Shown here: one piece after another, positions 10,772-21,357 of the stretch
Numbering within the stretch: position 1 is the stretch's first letter
Layout of the letters: the number at the start of each line of letters is the position of its first letter
NCBI RefSeq assembly: GCF_050003625.1
Contig: NC_134397.1
Coordinates: 198,731,063 to 198,795,062, forward strand
Direction: 5' to 3'
Source: Haematobia irritans
Lineage: Eukaryota; Arthropoda; Insecta; Diptera; Muscidae
Length of the DNA: 64,000 bases
Notes under the pieces: generated by a model
Told to the model about the DNA's origin: nothing
The model's database searches: none
The model's input: the letters and a program-made list of their open reading frames with translations, nothing else
Translations under genes and position numbers: made by a program

Positions 10772-11536
10772 CCCTGCCAGCATTTCAAAGTTCCATTTCA
10801 ACCTCATCGTTACCACAGACTCGTAAATGTCACTTCAACCACCATGAAAAGGTACATCAAAAAGTACATGCAAGTAATTTGCCATCCCTACTGTTAAAAA
10901 AGCCATTTTTTTGTGAAACGCCAAGCGCAACCAGCTTGTTATATTTTAATTAAATAAAAACGAAAATAAAGTTCTGAAAACATAGATTATACGCTTAAAA
11001 TTGTGAAAGGTATATTGGTGAACAATTTGGTGATTTTCCAAATGGAATAAAGTGATTGTTTTTCAGATATTTTACAGACACGCTGCCTCCATGGAATAAA
11101 AACACTGGTTGATAGACGCAGCAACATGTAACTCGCTACTTGTAACTCAACATCATGATTAATGCCAAAAATTATGCTAAATGTAATGTGATAGTGGTAT
11201 AAATGTTATATTTTTAAGAATTTGTAAATGTTTAATCAAATTAATAAATATCTAAACAAACGTGTTTTACTCGACCACAATGATTCTTTTACAACTATCT
11301 TAAAATGCACTTTTTCTGATTGTTTGGAGGGTCCCTTATTGGCGTCGTTCTAAATTGATCTATAAAGGCACCTAATAATTGCACTCATGCGAAACATTTT
11401 TGTAGTAACTTGGCGTGGTACAACTTCTCAATAGTGACGGCGCTTTTCCGACGAGTTTTTGATGTCGTATATGATTGTTTTCGACGTAGTGGGGATTCTC
11501 AAAAGAGTCCCCAAATTCAAAAAATGTTGGCAGGGG
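10772..11536 (+). mobile_element. CCCTGCC-ended TIR element, copy of 723-1487
   Basis: Same ends and spacing as 723-1487, with one or two base differences. Confidence 0.7.
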
Positions 11537-11538
11537 AA

Positions 11539-11784
11539 TTACACACCATGCGTCAATCCGTGCGTTGATGGAAGGGTTGTTTTTTCTGTTTGTGACAGAC
11601 TATTTGAGCTTTTGATTTCAAAGAGAAATTTCAACTCTTCAATCATCGGACGCATTGAACGCATGGTATGTAATTCTACCTTTATCTTACCATGCCGACA
11701 TATTTTGTCAACACGTAAAAACTCATCAAACTGGCAATACTGTTTGAGTGTGCCGTAAAATTGGGTCCTGGCAATATTACACAA
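11539..11784 (-). CDS. Candidate small protein or fragment divergent from SmD2 (copy B)
   Basis: Exact counterpart of 1490-1735: 81 residues, same sequence, reading away from SmD2 and stopping at the edge of a CCCTGCC element. Function unknown; it could be a truncated gene or chance. Confidence 0.3.
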   Translation of the reverse strand: MCNIARTQFYGTLKQYCQFDEFLRVDKICRHGKIKVELHTMRSMRPMIEELKFLFEIKSSNSLSQTEKTTLPSTHGLTHGV

Positions 11785-11934
11785 ATGTCAATCCGGCATA
11801 TGAAAAAGCGTCACTAAAAAAAACAAAAGTGCTTACGATTGTAAACGTTTTCCATTATAATTCAAGGAGGAAGCAGTTCCAATTAAACAGTTCACCCACC
11901 ATAAGTAAAGGCTGATTGTTCACATTTCAATAAT

Positions 11935-12374
11935 ATGTAAGAATTCATTGGTTAATCTAATCCGTGCAAATGTTCAAAGAAAGAAACTAACCCTACTTTC
12001 TGTATTTGTGTTTTAGGGCTCTAGTAAAACCTAAATCAGAATTAACTCCAGAAGAGTTGGCTCGCCAAGAAGAGGAAGAATTCAACACTGGTCCATTGTC
12101 AGTTCTAACCCAATCGGTAAAAAATAACACTCAGGTCCTAATTAACTGCCGTAACAATAAAAAACTATTGGGTCGAGTGAAGGCTTTTGATCGTCACTGT
12201 AACATGGTTTTGGAAAATGTGAAAGAAATGTGGACAGAAATTCCAAGGACAGGAAAGGGCAAAAAGAAGGTAAAACCAGTCAACAAGGATCGTTTCATAT
12301 CGAAAATGTTCCTAAGGGGCGATTCTGTAATTTTGGTTCTAAGAAATCCACTGGCAACAGCGGGAGGAAAGTGA
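11935..12374 (+). CDS. SmD2: Small nuclear ribonucleoprotein Sm D2, copy B
   Basis: Exons 11935-11936 and 12017-12374, with the same split AT|G start, branch 'ctaac' and acceptor as copy A. The 119-residue protein is identical to copy A. Both Sm motifs are intact. If both copies are real and expressed, the fly carries two identical SmD2 genes; if the assembly holds two haplotypes, there is one. It is convergent with PEBP2, stop to stop about 105 bp apart. Confidence 0.92.
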
Positions 12375-12479
12375 GAAGTTTTAATTTTAATTACCAATAA
12401 GGACAAATAAACTCAATAGAAAAAACAATTCTTCAAATAAAATGTATTTTATAATATTTTGAAAATAATTTGTGTTAGA

Positions 12480-13176
12480 TTACTGGCCAGATAATTGTTG
12501 GCTTAAAATGGGCACATATTCATCCCATTGGGCTTGATAAAAATTGCCAGCTATTGGTGCTCCCAAATTGTATTTTTCAGCAAATTTGGCTGCTTTAAAT
12601 TTTGGCCTATCCTTGCGAGTATTATTGCCAACCCTTTCTTCGTCAAATTCTAATTTGCCTGGCTGTTTGTATAGCAGGAAAACGTAACGATGTAGGCCAG
12701 TTCCCTTGGGTGGACCAGAACCCACATATGCTGCAATGACTTCACCTTGATCAATGTGATTACCAGGTACGTTACCAACCAACCAATGACGAAATTCTCG
12801 AAATTTAGGATCTGTGCGACTGGGTGCATCGGGATCAGTCATTATCAATGTAAAATATTCGTTGTCATCAGCACTCCATTCGACTGTAGGTTGCTTTTGT
12901 ACTTGAGTTGGGGTCAATTCATTACCTTTGTCAGCTTTGAGGCCATTATCATAAGATACCTATATTTAATCGTAGTATATATTATATCTTAAGTATACAC
13001 ATTTTGTGTTTCTCATCAATTACCTTTAAAAGAATACTAGGTGCTTGGGGAATAACATCTGGCACAATTTCATTGTCTTTGAATAGAATTTCCACTGCAT
13101 TTGCATTTTGTGATTGGGTTAAATGATTTGCGGCGAAAGCCAACAGACCAAAAAAGAGAAGTTTTCGGAACGACAT
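12480..13176 (-). CDS. Phosphatidylethanolamine-binding protein, secreted type (PEBP2)
   Basis: Exons 13024-13176 and 12480-12959; 210 residues, with no amino-acid difference from PEBP1. Same signal peptide, DPDAPSR at 93-99, His109 and GLHRY at 139-143. A TATAAA box is kept at 13255-13260. Its identity to PEBP1 points to very recent duplication, gene conversion, or an assembly artefact. Confidence 0.92.
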
Positions 13177-13254
13177 ACTGTTTGTTAATGGATAAAAAAT
13201 ATTATTAACATCATAGAGTTGTAATGAAAACTGGTTTTAAGTCACGATCAGTAG

Positions 13255-13260
13255 TTTATA
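13255..13260 (-). promoter_or_regulatory. TATA box of PEBP2
   Basis: TATAAA on the minus strand, 79 bp upstream of the PEBP2 ATG, unchanged from PEBP1. Confidence 0.5.
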
Positions 13261-13505
13261 GTTTCAAAGCTTTTGCTTTAAGCTTTTAAGAAAAGCTTTT
13301 TTTGTTGACTAACATAGACGTTGACACTGTTTCCATTTAAGTATGAAATCAAGAGTAGTTTTTTTATTGAAAATTATAAAATTTTATATTTTTTTTCTTT
13401 AGACTTAAGAAGTTTATATTTGTGATAACTTTAATTCCATACCTTTAACCATCTTAGATTATAAGTAAAACTTTGTTTCGAGGAGTTATTCTTTAGTAGA
13501 TTAAC

Positions 13506-13688
13506 GGCCATTTTCATGTAGCTCCGTAAGGTTTTAACTGTCAGTTAACAAAAAGTAAATTCCAAATATATTCTCTCCGGTTCCTAACTGGCATATGGAA
13601 TATATAGGCAAGATGACAGCTATGTTCATAATACGGTTAAAAAGTTCGTTAGCTAACGGAGCACTAACGGAGCTTCATGAAAATGGGC
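13506..13688. mobile_element. Small palindromic MITE (copy B)
   Basis: Same element as 3460-3642, carried along in the block duplication; one base differs near its right end (gttagct versus gttagtt). Confidence 0.6.
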
Positions 13689-13840
13689 GTAATTGTAATT
13701 TACCTCAATTGGCCTTTAAGGCTTCAAATTACAAATAAAGATAATAATAATAATAAAAAAAAATCATTTTAAATTCGAATATATTTCAAATGTCGATTGA
13801 AATTATTTTTTCTGTGAAAGGAATTGGAAGGCTGCCATTC

Positions 13841-14695
13841 ACCTTCCTTCCACCACCACAACACAAACACCACCAGATCATTTCAAGCATCGAAAGAACT
13901 CTCATCAATGTCGGCGGAGATATTGGCGTTTATCAAGGCGACAGAATATGCAAAGAGAAACAATATAATCAAGTTACGGACAGTTTGAGCGCAATAGAGG
14001 GGGACTCATCGTCAAACTACTTAATAGACGACTTTCTTGCACTGTCAGAAGAAATTCCGTTGGGGATACATCTGCACTACGTACCTGGACATAGTGTTAT
14101 TCATGGCAATGAGATGGCAGACACGGCGGCGAGAAACGATAATGATGAAGCTGAAATAACTGGGGTACCTTAGCCTATCGGTGACGCAGTGGCGGCGATA
14201 CAGAAAAGATTATGGAATGAATGGAAAGAACAGTATGAAGGGATAGCGATTGCCGGTAATAATCATTTTTTCAAAATATTCCCGACGGTGAGGAAAAACC
14301 TTGGTTTCGTGGAATGCAACTGAGCCCTGACAGGGTGAAAACAGCCAACAGAATCCTGACAAACAATTGTTTCTGCAATGAAACATCGAGATTCAATGTG
14401 GTACCAACGGACCAATATGATCAATGTGGCACACTGGAATCGCCATCCCATATTATCTTCCATTGTGAACGATATGGCACTCAAAGACAAGCAAACAAGC
14501 AGCTGATGGAAACACACAGCATAGAACAATTTGTTGAGTTATTTGGTATCGAGAAGATAAGCACAATCTGTGACTTTGTTGAGGAGATTAGAATAAGACT
14601 GTGAAAAATAGCTTCGAGAGCACCTCCAGTATCGTTGGCGTAGTACTTCGGTGGCCAAATAATCCTCTTTTCGAGTAACTGGACAAAAAAAAAAA
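13841..14695 (+). mobile_element. I-clade-like non-LTR fragment (copy B)
   Basis: Same insertion as 3795-4651, with identical boundaries and the same internal stop. It differs by a D/H codon change, a 3-bp deletion and one extra A in the tail. Its presence in both A and B places the insertion before the A/B duplication. Confidence 0.8.
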
Positions 14696-16036
14696 TTTGT
14701 TGGAAGACGTGGCAAAAATATTTAAAAAAAAAACTGCCAAAAATATTGTGAAAAATGAGAAGCACTCAATGGTTACTACAATACCAAACATTGTCTGTTA
14801 TTTCTCAACACTGATTTCCCTCAAACTTGTTTTAGTTTGGCCGAATTCCATGAGAAAAGGATTTTGTAGTGCATGTCGGGCTTGTGTGTGTTATATTAGG
14901 TATGACGAGTGTATGATGTTAAAGACATAATTAGATCAATAAGTCAAGTTTGATACCATAGGTAATTAACTTCTATTTTTATTAGCGTGTTCTCTCCGAT
15001 CCTATGTTTAGTTAAATGACAATTTATCTTTACATTTTATCTCCCCAGCTCGAAACGAGAAGTTTATATTGGGGCTATGGGATGTAAATGGATGAAATAA
15101 ATTAAATAATGAATAACACATCGAAAATAAATTTTGTATTTTAGTAAAGTAACTTCTTCGTGCATTTTATGAGGACGAATAGTCAACAGCGACATCTAGC
15201 AATTCACAGACAACATCTTTACGAAATGTATGTAACTTGACCGTCTTTACCATAATGAGCTGCCAAATTAACATGTCGGTATTGGAAATATTTTCAGAGC
15301 ATAATATGTAGCATATTTTTGGGCGATATGATTTTAAATATAAACGAAGCCGTTTCCCTTTAGAGCGATGTATTACTTTTATGGTAATTTTGTGTGCGAT
15401 TATTAGTGGAGTATTTAGGCGGTAGATGTATGAACCGATTTTACTTTTTTGTTCATAAAATAGAATATTTGAAACATTAAATAGTTTTTAATAAATGGAA
15501 ATGTTGCATTGACATTTTGATTTTTTTTTAAATAGTTAATTTCAATTTGTTCAAAAAAATCAGACATAAAAGCAATCGAAATTTTGCTTATAACATTTAG
15601 GAGATATTAAGAAGATAAGGGAGCGGGAATTATTTTGGATTCTTAAAAACTTGTGGGTAACATTTTGAGCCTTACAATTTTTTTTCAAGTTGTTGTCCAT
15701 CAGATCAAGAAATACAAAGAAAATAAAATAACAGCAGAGACAAACACTGTTTTTTATTTGCAGAATTTATTTTTGATTTTTGGGGAGTCGACTTCTACAA
15801 TAGTTGAAAGTAATGAATGGCTAACATAACATTGCGTGGCGTCCAAAAAATGGTTCAGCTGGCCTTTGAAATTTTAACTTTTAAATGACGCTGGGCTCCT
15901 TTTGAAGACATCCCAAATGGTTTCTATGTGGCTTAGGAAACCAAATATGCATGTGGATGATTACTTCTCATTCTTTATGGATAAGTGCCAAATTTAAAAT
16001 GGTCCGAAAGAAAAGTGAAATTCTAAATAAAGAACA
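14696..16036. other. Non-coding flank of the block (copy B)
   Basis: Counterpart of 4652-5993; no gene seen. It ends at the junction with the old SmD2 remnant. Confidence 0.6.
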
Positions 16037-16243
16037 GGAAAGAGCAAAACGAAGATGAAACTATCCAACAAAGATTGTATTGAAAATGTTCTTACAGGCC
16101 GATTCTGTAATTTTAGTTCTAAGAAATCCAAATTAAGGTTAAGACGTTTAAATTTGAATTAAAAACAAATAAACTCAAAGGAAATAAACAATTCTTTGAA
16201 ATGTATTTTATAACATTTTAAAAATAACATTAGATTTTTAAAT
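16034..16243 (+). pseudogene. SmD2 3' remnant (third copy)
   Basis: From 'acaggaaagagcaaaacg' on, this aligns with the last ~40 codons and the 3' UTR of SmD2: the 'gattgtattgaaaatgttctta' stretch, the 'gattctgtaattttagttctaagaaatcca' block, and a UTR with 'acaaataaactcaa'. It has frame-breaking gaps, and the 5' two thirds of the gene are missing. It sits in the normal position tail to tail with PEBP3, showing that the SmD2-PEBP pair itself was the old duplication unit. The near-identical copy B joins it exactly inside the SmD2 homology. Confidence 0.85.
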
Positions 16244-16263
16244 AAATAAAATAATTTTAAGCT

Positions 16264-17249
16264 GAAAACAAAAAACAACAACTATGATTAAAGAACAAAA
16301 CCAAAAATAACAAAACGAAACTAATGAAAAGAGAGGAAGCACGCTCAAAATAAACCCAGCAAACTGCACCCAAATCGATAATTGGACGGTGGCAAAGGAA
16401 AAGGGATATGTTTGTACGAATTTATTTCGGCTATCATGCCGGCTATCATGTAAAACCTTTTTTCGGAAGGTTCAAGTGTGGTTCATTGTTGGATTTAATG
16501 AACTGCCTAGGGATGCCAGATTTTGAAGAAGCAAAAAGAGTACATTCAGCTTATAAAAAGAGCACATACGACAAAAATAGAGCACACTTTTTCACTTTTT
16601 CAAATAAAAGAAAAACATTTAATTCCAATTTATTGAAATATAATTCATTTAAGCATAACATAACATATAATAAAGATAAAATAACCTACATTCAACTAAA
16701 GCTAATTTTCTTACGATACTTTGTAAGTCATTTTTTGGTGTTTTTGTGAAAAACGTTATTGAAGAAGTTTCTTTACAGAGTACAAAGTGAAGAAGTAACA
16801 TCGGCGTGCTCTTCTACGACCCTTATATATAAAGTAAAACACTATTTAATTAGAAAATAACGACTAGGAAAATCTCTTCGTGCGACATTCACGTATTTTC
16901 AGTTTACTTTTATAATTTTTTGAATCGCGTTGGATTAATATTTGCTGTGATCCATAAAAAGCGCACTTAACTAAAAATAGAGCACTTTTACGTGTTCTTT
17001 TGGCCTGTCTTGTTTTAAGAGCACATTTTGTAAAAAAGAGCACATGTGATCTTTAAAAGAGCACGTCTGGCATCCCTAGAACTGCCTGAATTTATTCTGA
17101 TAATTGGTTGATAGTTTTGCTGCAAGTATAGGATGCTGATGAGGAATGTGGTAATTCCGAAACGTGCGTCTTGCAGTCTATAGGGCTTTGCCCAAATAAA
17201 TTTGACAAACACTCTTTTCCTCTGTTGGTTAAGCTACACAACAATGATT
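16264..17249 (+). mobile_element. Inserted retroelement-like segment with 20-bp target duplication
   Basis: About 986 bp flanked by 'aaataaaataattttaagct' (16244-16263) and 'aaataaaataattgtaagct' (17250-17269), a 20-bp direct repeat with one mismatch. Copies A and B have no such insert between SmD2 and PEBP. The right part has 'attccgaaacgtgcgtctt' followed by 'aaataaatt', reminiscent of Penelope-like 3' tails. No coding domain is convincing; a 113-residue frame at 16408 is low-complexity. Confidence 0.55.
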
Positions 17250-17268
17250 AAATAAAATAATTGTAAGC

Positions 17269-17979
17269 TTAATGACCAGACAATTGTTGGTTTAAAATTG
17301 ATACATATTCATCCCATTTGGCTTGAAAAAAATTACTAGCTATGGGGGTTCCCAAATTATATTTTTTGGCAAATTTAGCTGCTTTGAATTTTGGTCTATC
17401 CTTGCTCGAGTTACTTCCAACTCTTTCCTCGTCAAAGTGTAATTTACCCGGCTGTTTGTATAGAAGGAAAACGTAGCGATGTAGATCAGTTCCCTTGGGT
17501 GGTCCAGCACCAACATATGCCGCTATGACGTCACCTTGATCAATGTGATTACCAGGTATGTTGCCAACCAACCAATGACGAAATTCACCAAATTTGGGAT
17601 CTGTACGGCTGGGAACATCAGGATCAGTCATTATCAATGTAAAGTATTCGTTGTCATAGGCCCTCCACTCGACTGTAGGTTGCTTTTGTACTTGAGTTGG
17701 GGTTAATTCATAACCTTTGTCAGCTTTTAGGCCATTATCATATGACACCTATAATTTAATTCCATTATATTTTAATATTCAATTTCAATTATTTGGTATA
17801 CACATTACGTGTTTCTCATCAATTACCTTTAAAAGTAGACTGGGTGCTTGGGGAATAACATCTGGAACAATTTCATTATCTTTGAATAGAATTTCCACTG
17901 GATTTATACTGTGTGCTTCAATTAAATGATTTGCAACGAACGCCAACAAACCAAAAAGGAGAACCTCTCGAAGCGACAT
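17269..17979 (-). CDS. Phosphatidylethanolamine-binding protein, diverged copy (PEBP3)
   Basis: Exons 17827-17979 and 17269-17748 with a 78-bp intron; 210 residues, frame fully open, signal peptide kept (MSLREVLLFGLLAFVANHL). It is the sister of PEBP1/2, but several family-conserved positions changed: Ala96 of DPDAPSR is Val (DPDVPSR), Arg105 is Gly, and Gly139 of GTGLHRY is Asp (GTDLHRY). These sit around the ligand pocket. The promoter box TATAAA of its sisters is TATGAA here (18055-18060). It could be a gene losing function without a frame break yet, or one with altered ligand preference. Its SmD2 partner is already a remnant. Confidence 0.85.
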
Positions 17980-18054
17980 GCTGTTTGTTAATAAATAAAT
18001 AAAAAAAAATTATTAACAACATAGAGGTGTAATGTAAACTGGCACGATCAGTAG

Positions 18055-18060
18055 TTCATA
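18055..18060 (-). promoter_or_regulatory. Degraded TATA box of PEBP3
   Basis: TATGAA at the place where PEBP1 and PEBP2 have TATAAA; the flank 'gatcagtagtt' is conserved, so the positions are comparable. Confidence 0.4.
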
Positions 18061-18658
18061 GTTTTGAGGCTTTTGGTTTTAAGGAAAAGCTTTTTTGTTT
18101 GAGTATAGACTTAGATATTTCGTGGCACTGCTTCCATTAAGTACTAAAGCGTAAATTCAAATATATCGCAAATGTCGATTGGTATTCATTTTTCAGTGAA
18201 AGGAATTAAGAGCCTACCATTCAAAACCCAAAGGAGTTTGTTAGAAGACGTAGCAAAAATATCTGCGAAAACATCCAAAAATGTGCCGAAAAATAAGAAG
18301 CACTCAATGGTTACTACAAACGATGTCTGATATTTCTCAATCCTGATTCCTCTAAAACTTGTTTTAGTTTGGCCTAATTTCATGAGGACATGGATTTCCA
18401 TTGCATGTTGGACTTGTGGCATTATATTAGATATGTCGAGTATATGATGTTAAAGACATAATGAGATCAATAAATCCATTTTGATAGCATAGGTAATTAA
18501 CTTTTAGTGTTATTAGCGTTTTCTCTCCGATCCTATGTTTAGTTAAATGACAATTTATCTCCCTAGCTAGAAACGACAAGTTTATATTGGGGCAATGGGT
18601 TGTAAATGAATGAAATAAATTAAATAATGTACAACAGATCGAAATTTAATTTTGTATT

Positions 18659-18888
18659 TCATTTCATTTCATTTGTTTTTATTTATTTAATCGAGCCCAG
18701 TAGGGCCATATATGATTAATATAGTAATACTACAACGCAATGAGCAGAAAATTATAATAAAAATAATATTTAATAATTCAATTTAAATATATATATAAAA
18801 ATTTATGTTCTGATTATATATATAAATGGTATTTAATAATTATTTATATTAAATATATATAAATTTGTGTTACTGGGAATATATATAT
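18659..18888 (-). mobile_element. Non-LTR retrotransposon 3' end with AAATG tail
   Basis: On the minus strand it ends '...gggctcgattaaataaat' plus A-rich sequence and (AAATG)n, typical of 3' ends of some fly non-LTR elements. It is absent from copies A and B, which read straight through 'tttgtattttagtaaag'. Confidence 0.55.
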
Positions 18889-19133
18889 TTTAGTAAAGAA
18901 ACTTCTTCGTGCATTATTGGAGGACGAATAGTCAAGAGCGACATCTACCAATTCAAAGACGACATCTTTACGAAATGTATGTGATAACTTGACCGGCTTT
19001 ACCATAATGAGTTGCCAAACTAACATGTCGGTATTGCAGCAGATCTTTTCAGAGCATAATATGTAACATATTTTTGGGCGATAGGATTTTAAATAAAAAG
19101 AAGCTGTTTCACTTTTAGTGCGATGTATTTATT

Positions 19134-19570
19134 ACCAGAGAGAAAAAAAAAAATACAAGAAGACGAAAATTTCTCTTCTACAAAAACAACAAATGTCAAC
19201 CGAATAGATGTCGAACAATGTCCGCAGCTTTGGTATTACCGACGTTGCGGTCGAAGCGCTGTTTTGATAAATTCTTTATAAAGGCATCGGCAGTTATAAT
19301 TTCACATTGTCTGCAAAAAAAATTAATGGAATGAAAAGATTTATATAAAAGGACATTTGTTATTACAAAGTAAGTTATAAATCCTATTTTTCTACGTTTC
19401 GTAAGGCCGGCAGAGAACTGAACTGGCTGACGCCGACGCAAACTGTATGATATTTGAGAGAAGCGCCGACAAAAACTGCATGATATTAGATAAATTTTCC
19501 TCATGACTGCCACCTACTGACGCAGTTACGCTTCACAGTTTCGTCCTCTTGTATTTTTATTCTCTATGGT
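19134..19570. mobile_element. TIR element, ~437 bp, unassigned
   Basis: The left end 'accagagag-a(n)-tacaag' with 'gacgaaa' is mirrored at the right by 'tttcgtcctcttgta' and 'ctctatggt'. It is missing from copies A and B (gatgtattacttttatgg). A 105-residue minus-strand frame inside (19196-19513) has no domain I know. The target duplication cannot be fixed by eye (ATT to about 8 bp). Confidence 0.6.
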
Positions 19571-19633
19571 ATTACATTTATGGTAATTTTGTGTGCGATT
19601 CTTAGTGGAGGATTTAGGCGGTAGATGTATAAA

Positions 19634-20071
19634 CCGTTTTTATACCCTCCACCCTAGGATGGGGGTATATTAACTTTGCCATTCCGTTTGTAACACATCG
19701 AAATATTGCTCGTGGTGAAATTCTAAGTCGATCTGAGCATGTCCGTCCGTCCGTCCGTCTGTTGAAATCACGCTAACTTCCGAACGAAACAATCTATCGA
19801 CTTGAAACTTGGCACAAGTAGTAGTTATTGATGTAGGTCGGACGGTATTGCAAATGGGATGGTATTGCAATGTGCCCCAAGTTTGGCTTGCGGAACCTCT
19901 AAGAGAAGCAAATTTCATCCGATCCGGCTGAAATTTGGTACATGGTGTTAGTATATGGTCTCTAATAATTATATATAGCCCCCATATAAACCGATCACCA
20001 GATTTGACCTCCGGAGCCTCTTGGAAGACCAAAATTCGTCTGATTCAGTTGAAATTTGGTACGTGATGTTA
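19634..20071. repeat. Dispersed 'ttataccctccacc' repeat, left part
   Basis: Starts 'tataccctccaccctaggatgggggtatatt' and carries the family's landmarks: 'aacacatcgaaatattgctc', a 'gtccgtccgtccgtctg' run, 'gacttgaaacttggcacaag' and 'tatagcccccatataaaccgatc'. Other copies are at 25.98, 37.9, 39.1, 43.0, 52.5 and 63.6 kb. This one is cut by a mariner at 20072. Confidence 0.7.
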
Positions 20072-21357
20072 ACAAGTTGGCTGATAAGTCCCCGCTCTGA
20101 CACATAGATGGCATCGCTAGTATTAAATGCATATTATTTTTATATAGTACCAACCTTCAAATGATTCGTGTCAACATTTGACGTCTGTAAGTCAATTGGT
20201 TTGTGAGATAGAACGTCTTTTGTGAAGCAACTTTTGTTATTTTGAAAAAAAATGGAAAAAAAGGAATTTCGTGTTTTGATAAAATACTGTTTTCTGAAGG
20301 GGAAAAATAAGGTGGAAGCAAAAACTTAGTTTGATAATGAGTTTCCGGACTCTGCCCCAGGGAAATCAACAATAATTGATTGGTATGCAAAATGCAAGCA
20401 TGGTGAAATGAGCACGGAGGACGGTGAACGCAGTGGACACCCGAAAGAGGTGGTTACCGACGAAAACATCAAAAAAAATCCACAAAATGATTTTGAATGA
20501 CCGTAAAATGAAGTTGATCGAGATAGCAGAGGGCTTAAAGATATCAAAGGAACGTGTTGGTCATATCATTCATCAATATTTGGATATGCGGAAGCTCTGT
20601 GCAAAATGGGTGCCGCGCGAGCTCACATTTGACCAAAAACAACAACGTGTTGATAATTTTGAGCGGTGTTTGCAGCTGTTAACTCGTAATACACCCGAGT
20701 TTTTCCGTCGATATGTGACAATGGCTGAAACATGGCTCCATCACTACACTCCTGAGTCCAATCGACAGTCGGCTGAGTGAACAGCAACCGGTGAACCGTC
20801 TCCGAAGCGTGCAAAAGACTCAAAAGTTCGCCGGCAAAGTAATGACCTCGGTTTTTTGGGATGCGCTATGGAATAATTTTTATCGATTACCTTGAGAAGG
20901 AAAAACCATCAACAGTGACTATTATTGGAGCGTTTGAAGGTCGAAATCGCGGCAAAATGGCCCCATATGAAGAAGAGAAAAGTGTTGCTCCACCAAGACA
21001 ACGCACCGTGCCACAAGTCATTGAGAACGATGGCAAAAATTCATGAATTGGGCTTCGAATTGCTTCCCCACCCACCGTATTCTCCAGATCTGGCACCCAG
21101 CGACTTTTTCTTGTTCTTAGACCACAAAAGGATGCTCGCAGGGAAAAAATTTGGCTGCAATGAAGAGGTGATCGCCGAAACTGAGGCCTATTTTGAGGCA
21201 AAACCGAAGGAGTACTACCAAAATGGTATCAAAAAATTGGAAGGTCGTTATAATCGTTGTATCGCTCTTGAAGGGAACTATGTTGAATAATAAAAACGAA
21301 TTTTGACAAAAAAATGTGTTTTTCTTTGTTAGACCGGGGACTTATCAGCCAACCTGT
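20072..21357 (+). mobile_element. Mariner element, inactive
   Basis: 1286 bp between a TA duplication (20070-20071 and 21358-21359), with inverted ends ACAAGTTGGCTGATAAGTCC / ...GGGGACTTATCAGCCAACCTGT. The transposase starts near 20251 and is broken by a TAG near 20328 and by later shifts. Recognisable pieces are a helix-turn-helix N-terminus, TWLHHYTPE, HQDNAPCH and YSPDLAPSDFFLF, i.e. the D,D34D family. The first catalytic Asp is Ala here (VTMAETW, codon GCT at 20724-20726). So it is dead by stops, frameshifts and a lost active-site residue. Confidence 0.9.
20251..21290 (+). pseudogene. Mariner transposase pseudogene
   Basis: Pieces in several frames add up to most of a ~345-residue mariner transposase. 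20424-20780 covers the end of the DNA-binding domain and the start of the catalytic domain. 20925-21290 covers the second and third catalytic Asp and the C-terminus. There is an in-frame stop early and at least two shifts in between. Confidence 0.85.

Larger units (their letters stand above)
10050..16036. repeat. Segmental duplication, copy B (SmD2-PEBP2 block)
   Basis: Second copy of the block at 1-5993; the offset drifts from 10049 to 10043 through small indels. It runs directly into an older SmD2 remnant at 16037, whereas copy A runs into the TRMT13 region. Copy B is therefore not followed by a second TRMT13, and the event was not a simple head-to-tail duplication of the whole 10 kb. Confidence 0.93.
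18120..19633. repeat. Old third copy of the block flank, with two insertions
   Basis: Homologous to about 3725-5400 of copy A but clearly diverged. It lacks the MITE and the I-like fragment, giving an empty site near 18218. It has gained a retroelement tail (18659-18888) and a TIR element (19134-19570). Homology ends where a 'ttatacc' dispersed repeat starts. Confidence 0.7.

Noticed and set aside
16408..16749. 113-residue plus frame
   Set aside because: Low-complexity, inside a segment inserted with a 20-bp target duplication; no domain seen.
19196..19513. 105-residue minus frame as a transposase
   Set aside because: Fills a 437-bp TIR element but has no catalytic or DNA-binding motif I can recognise.
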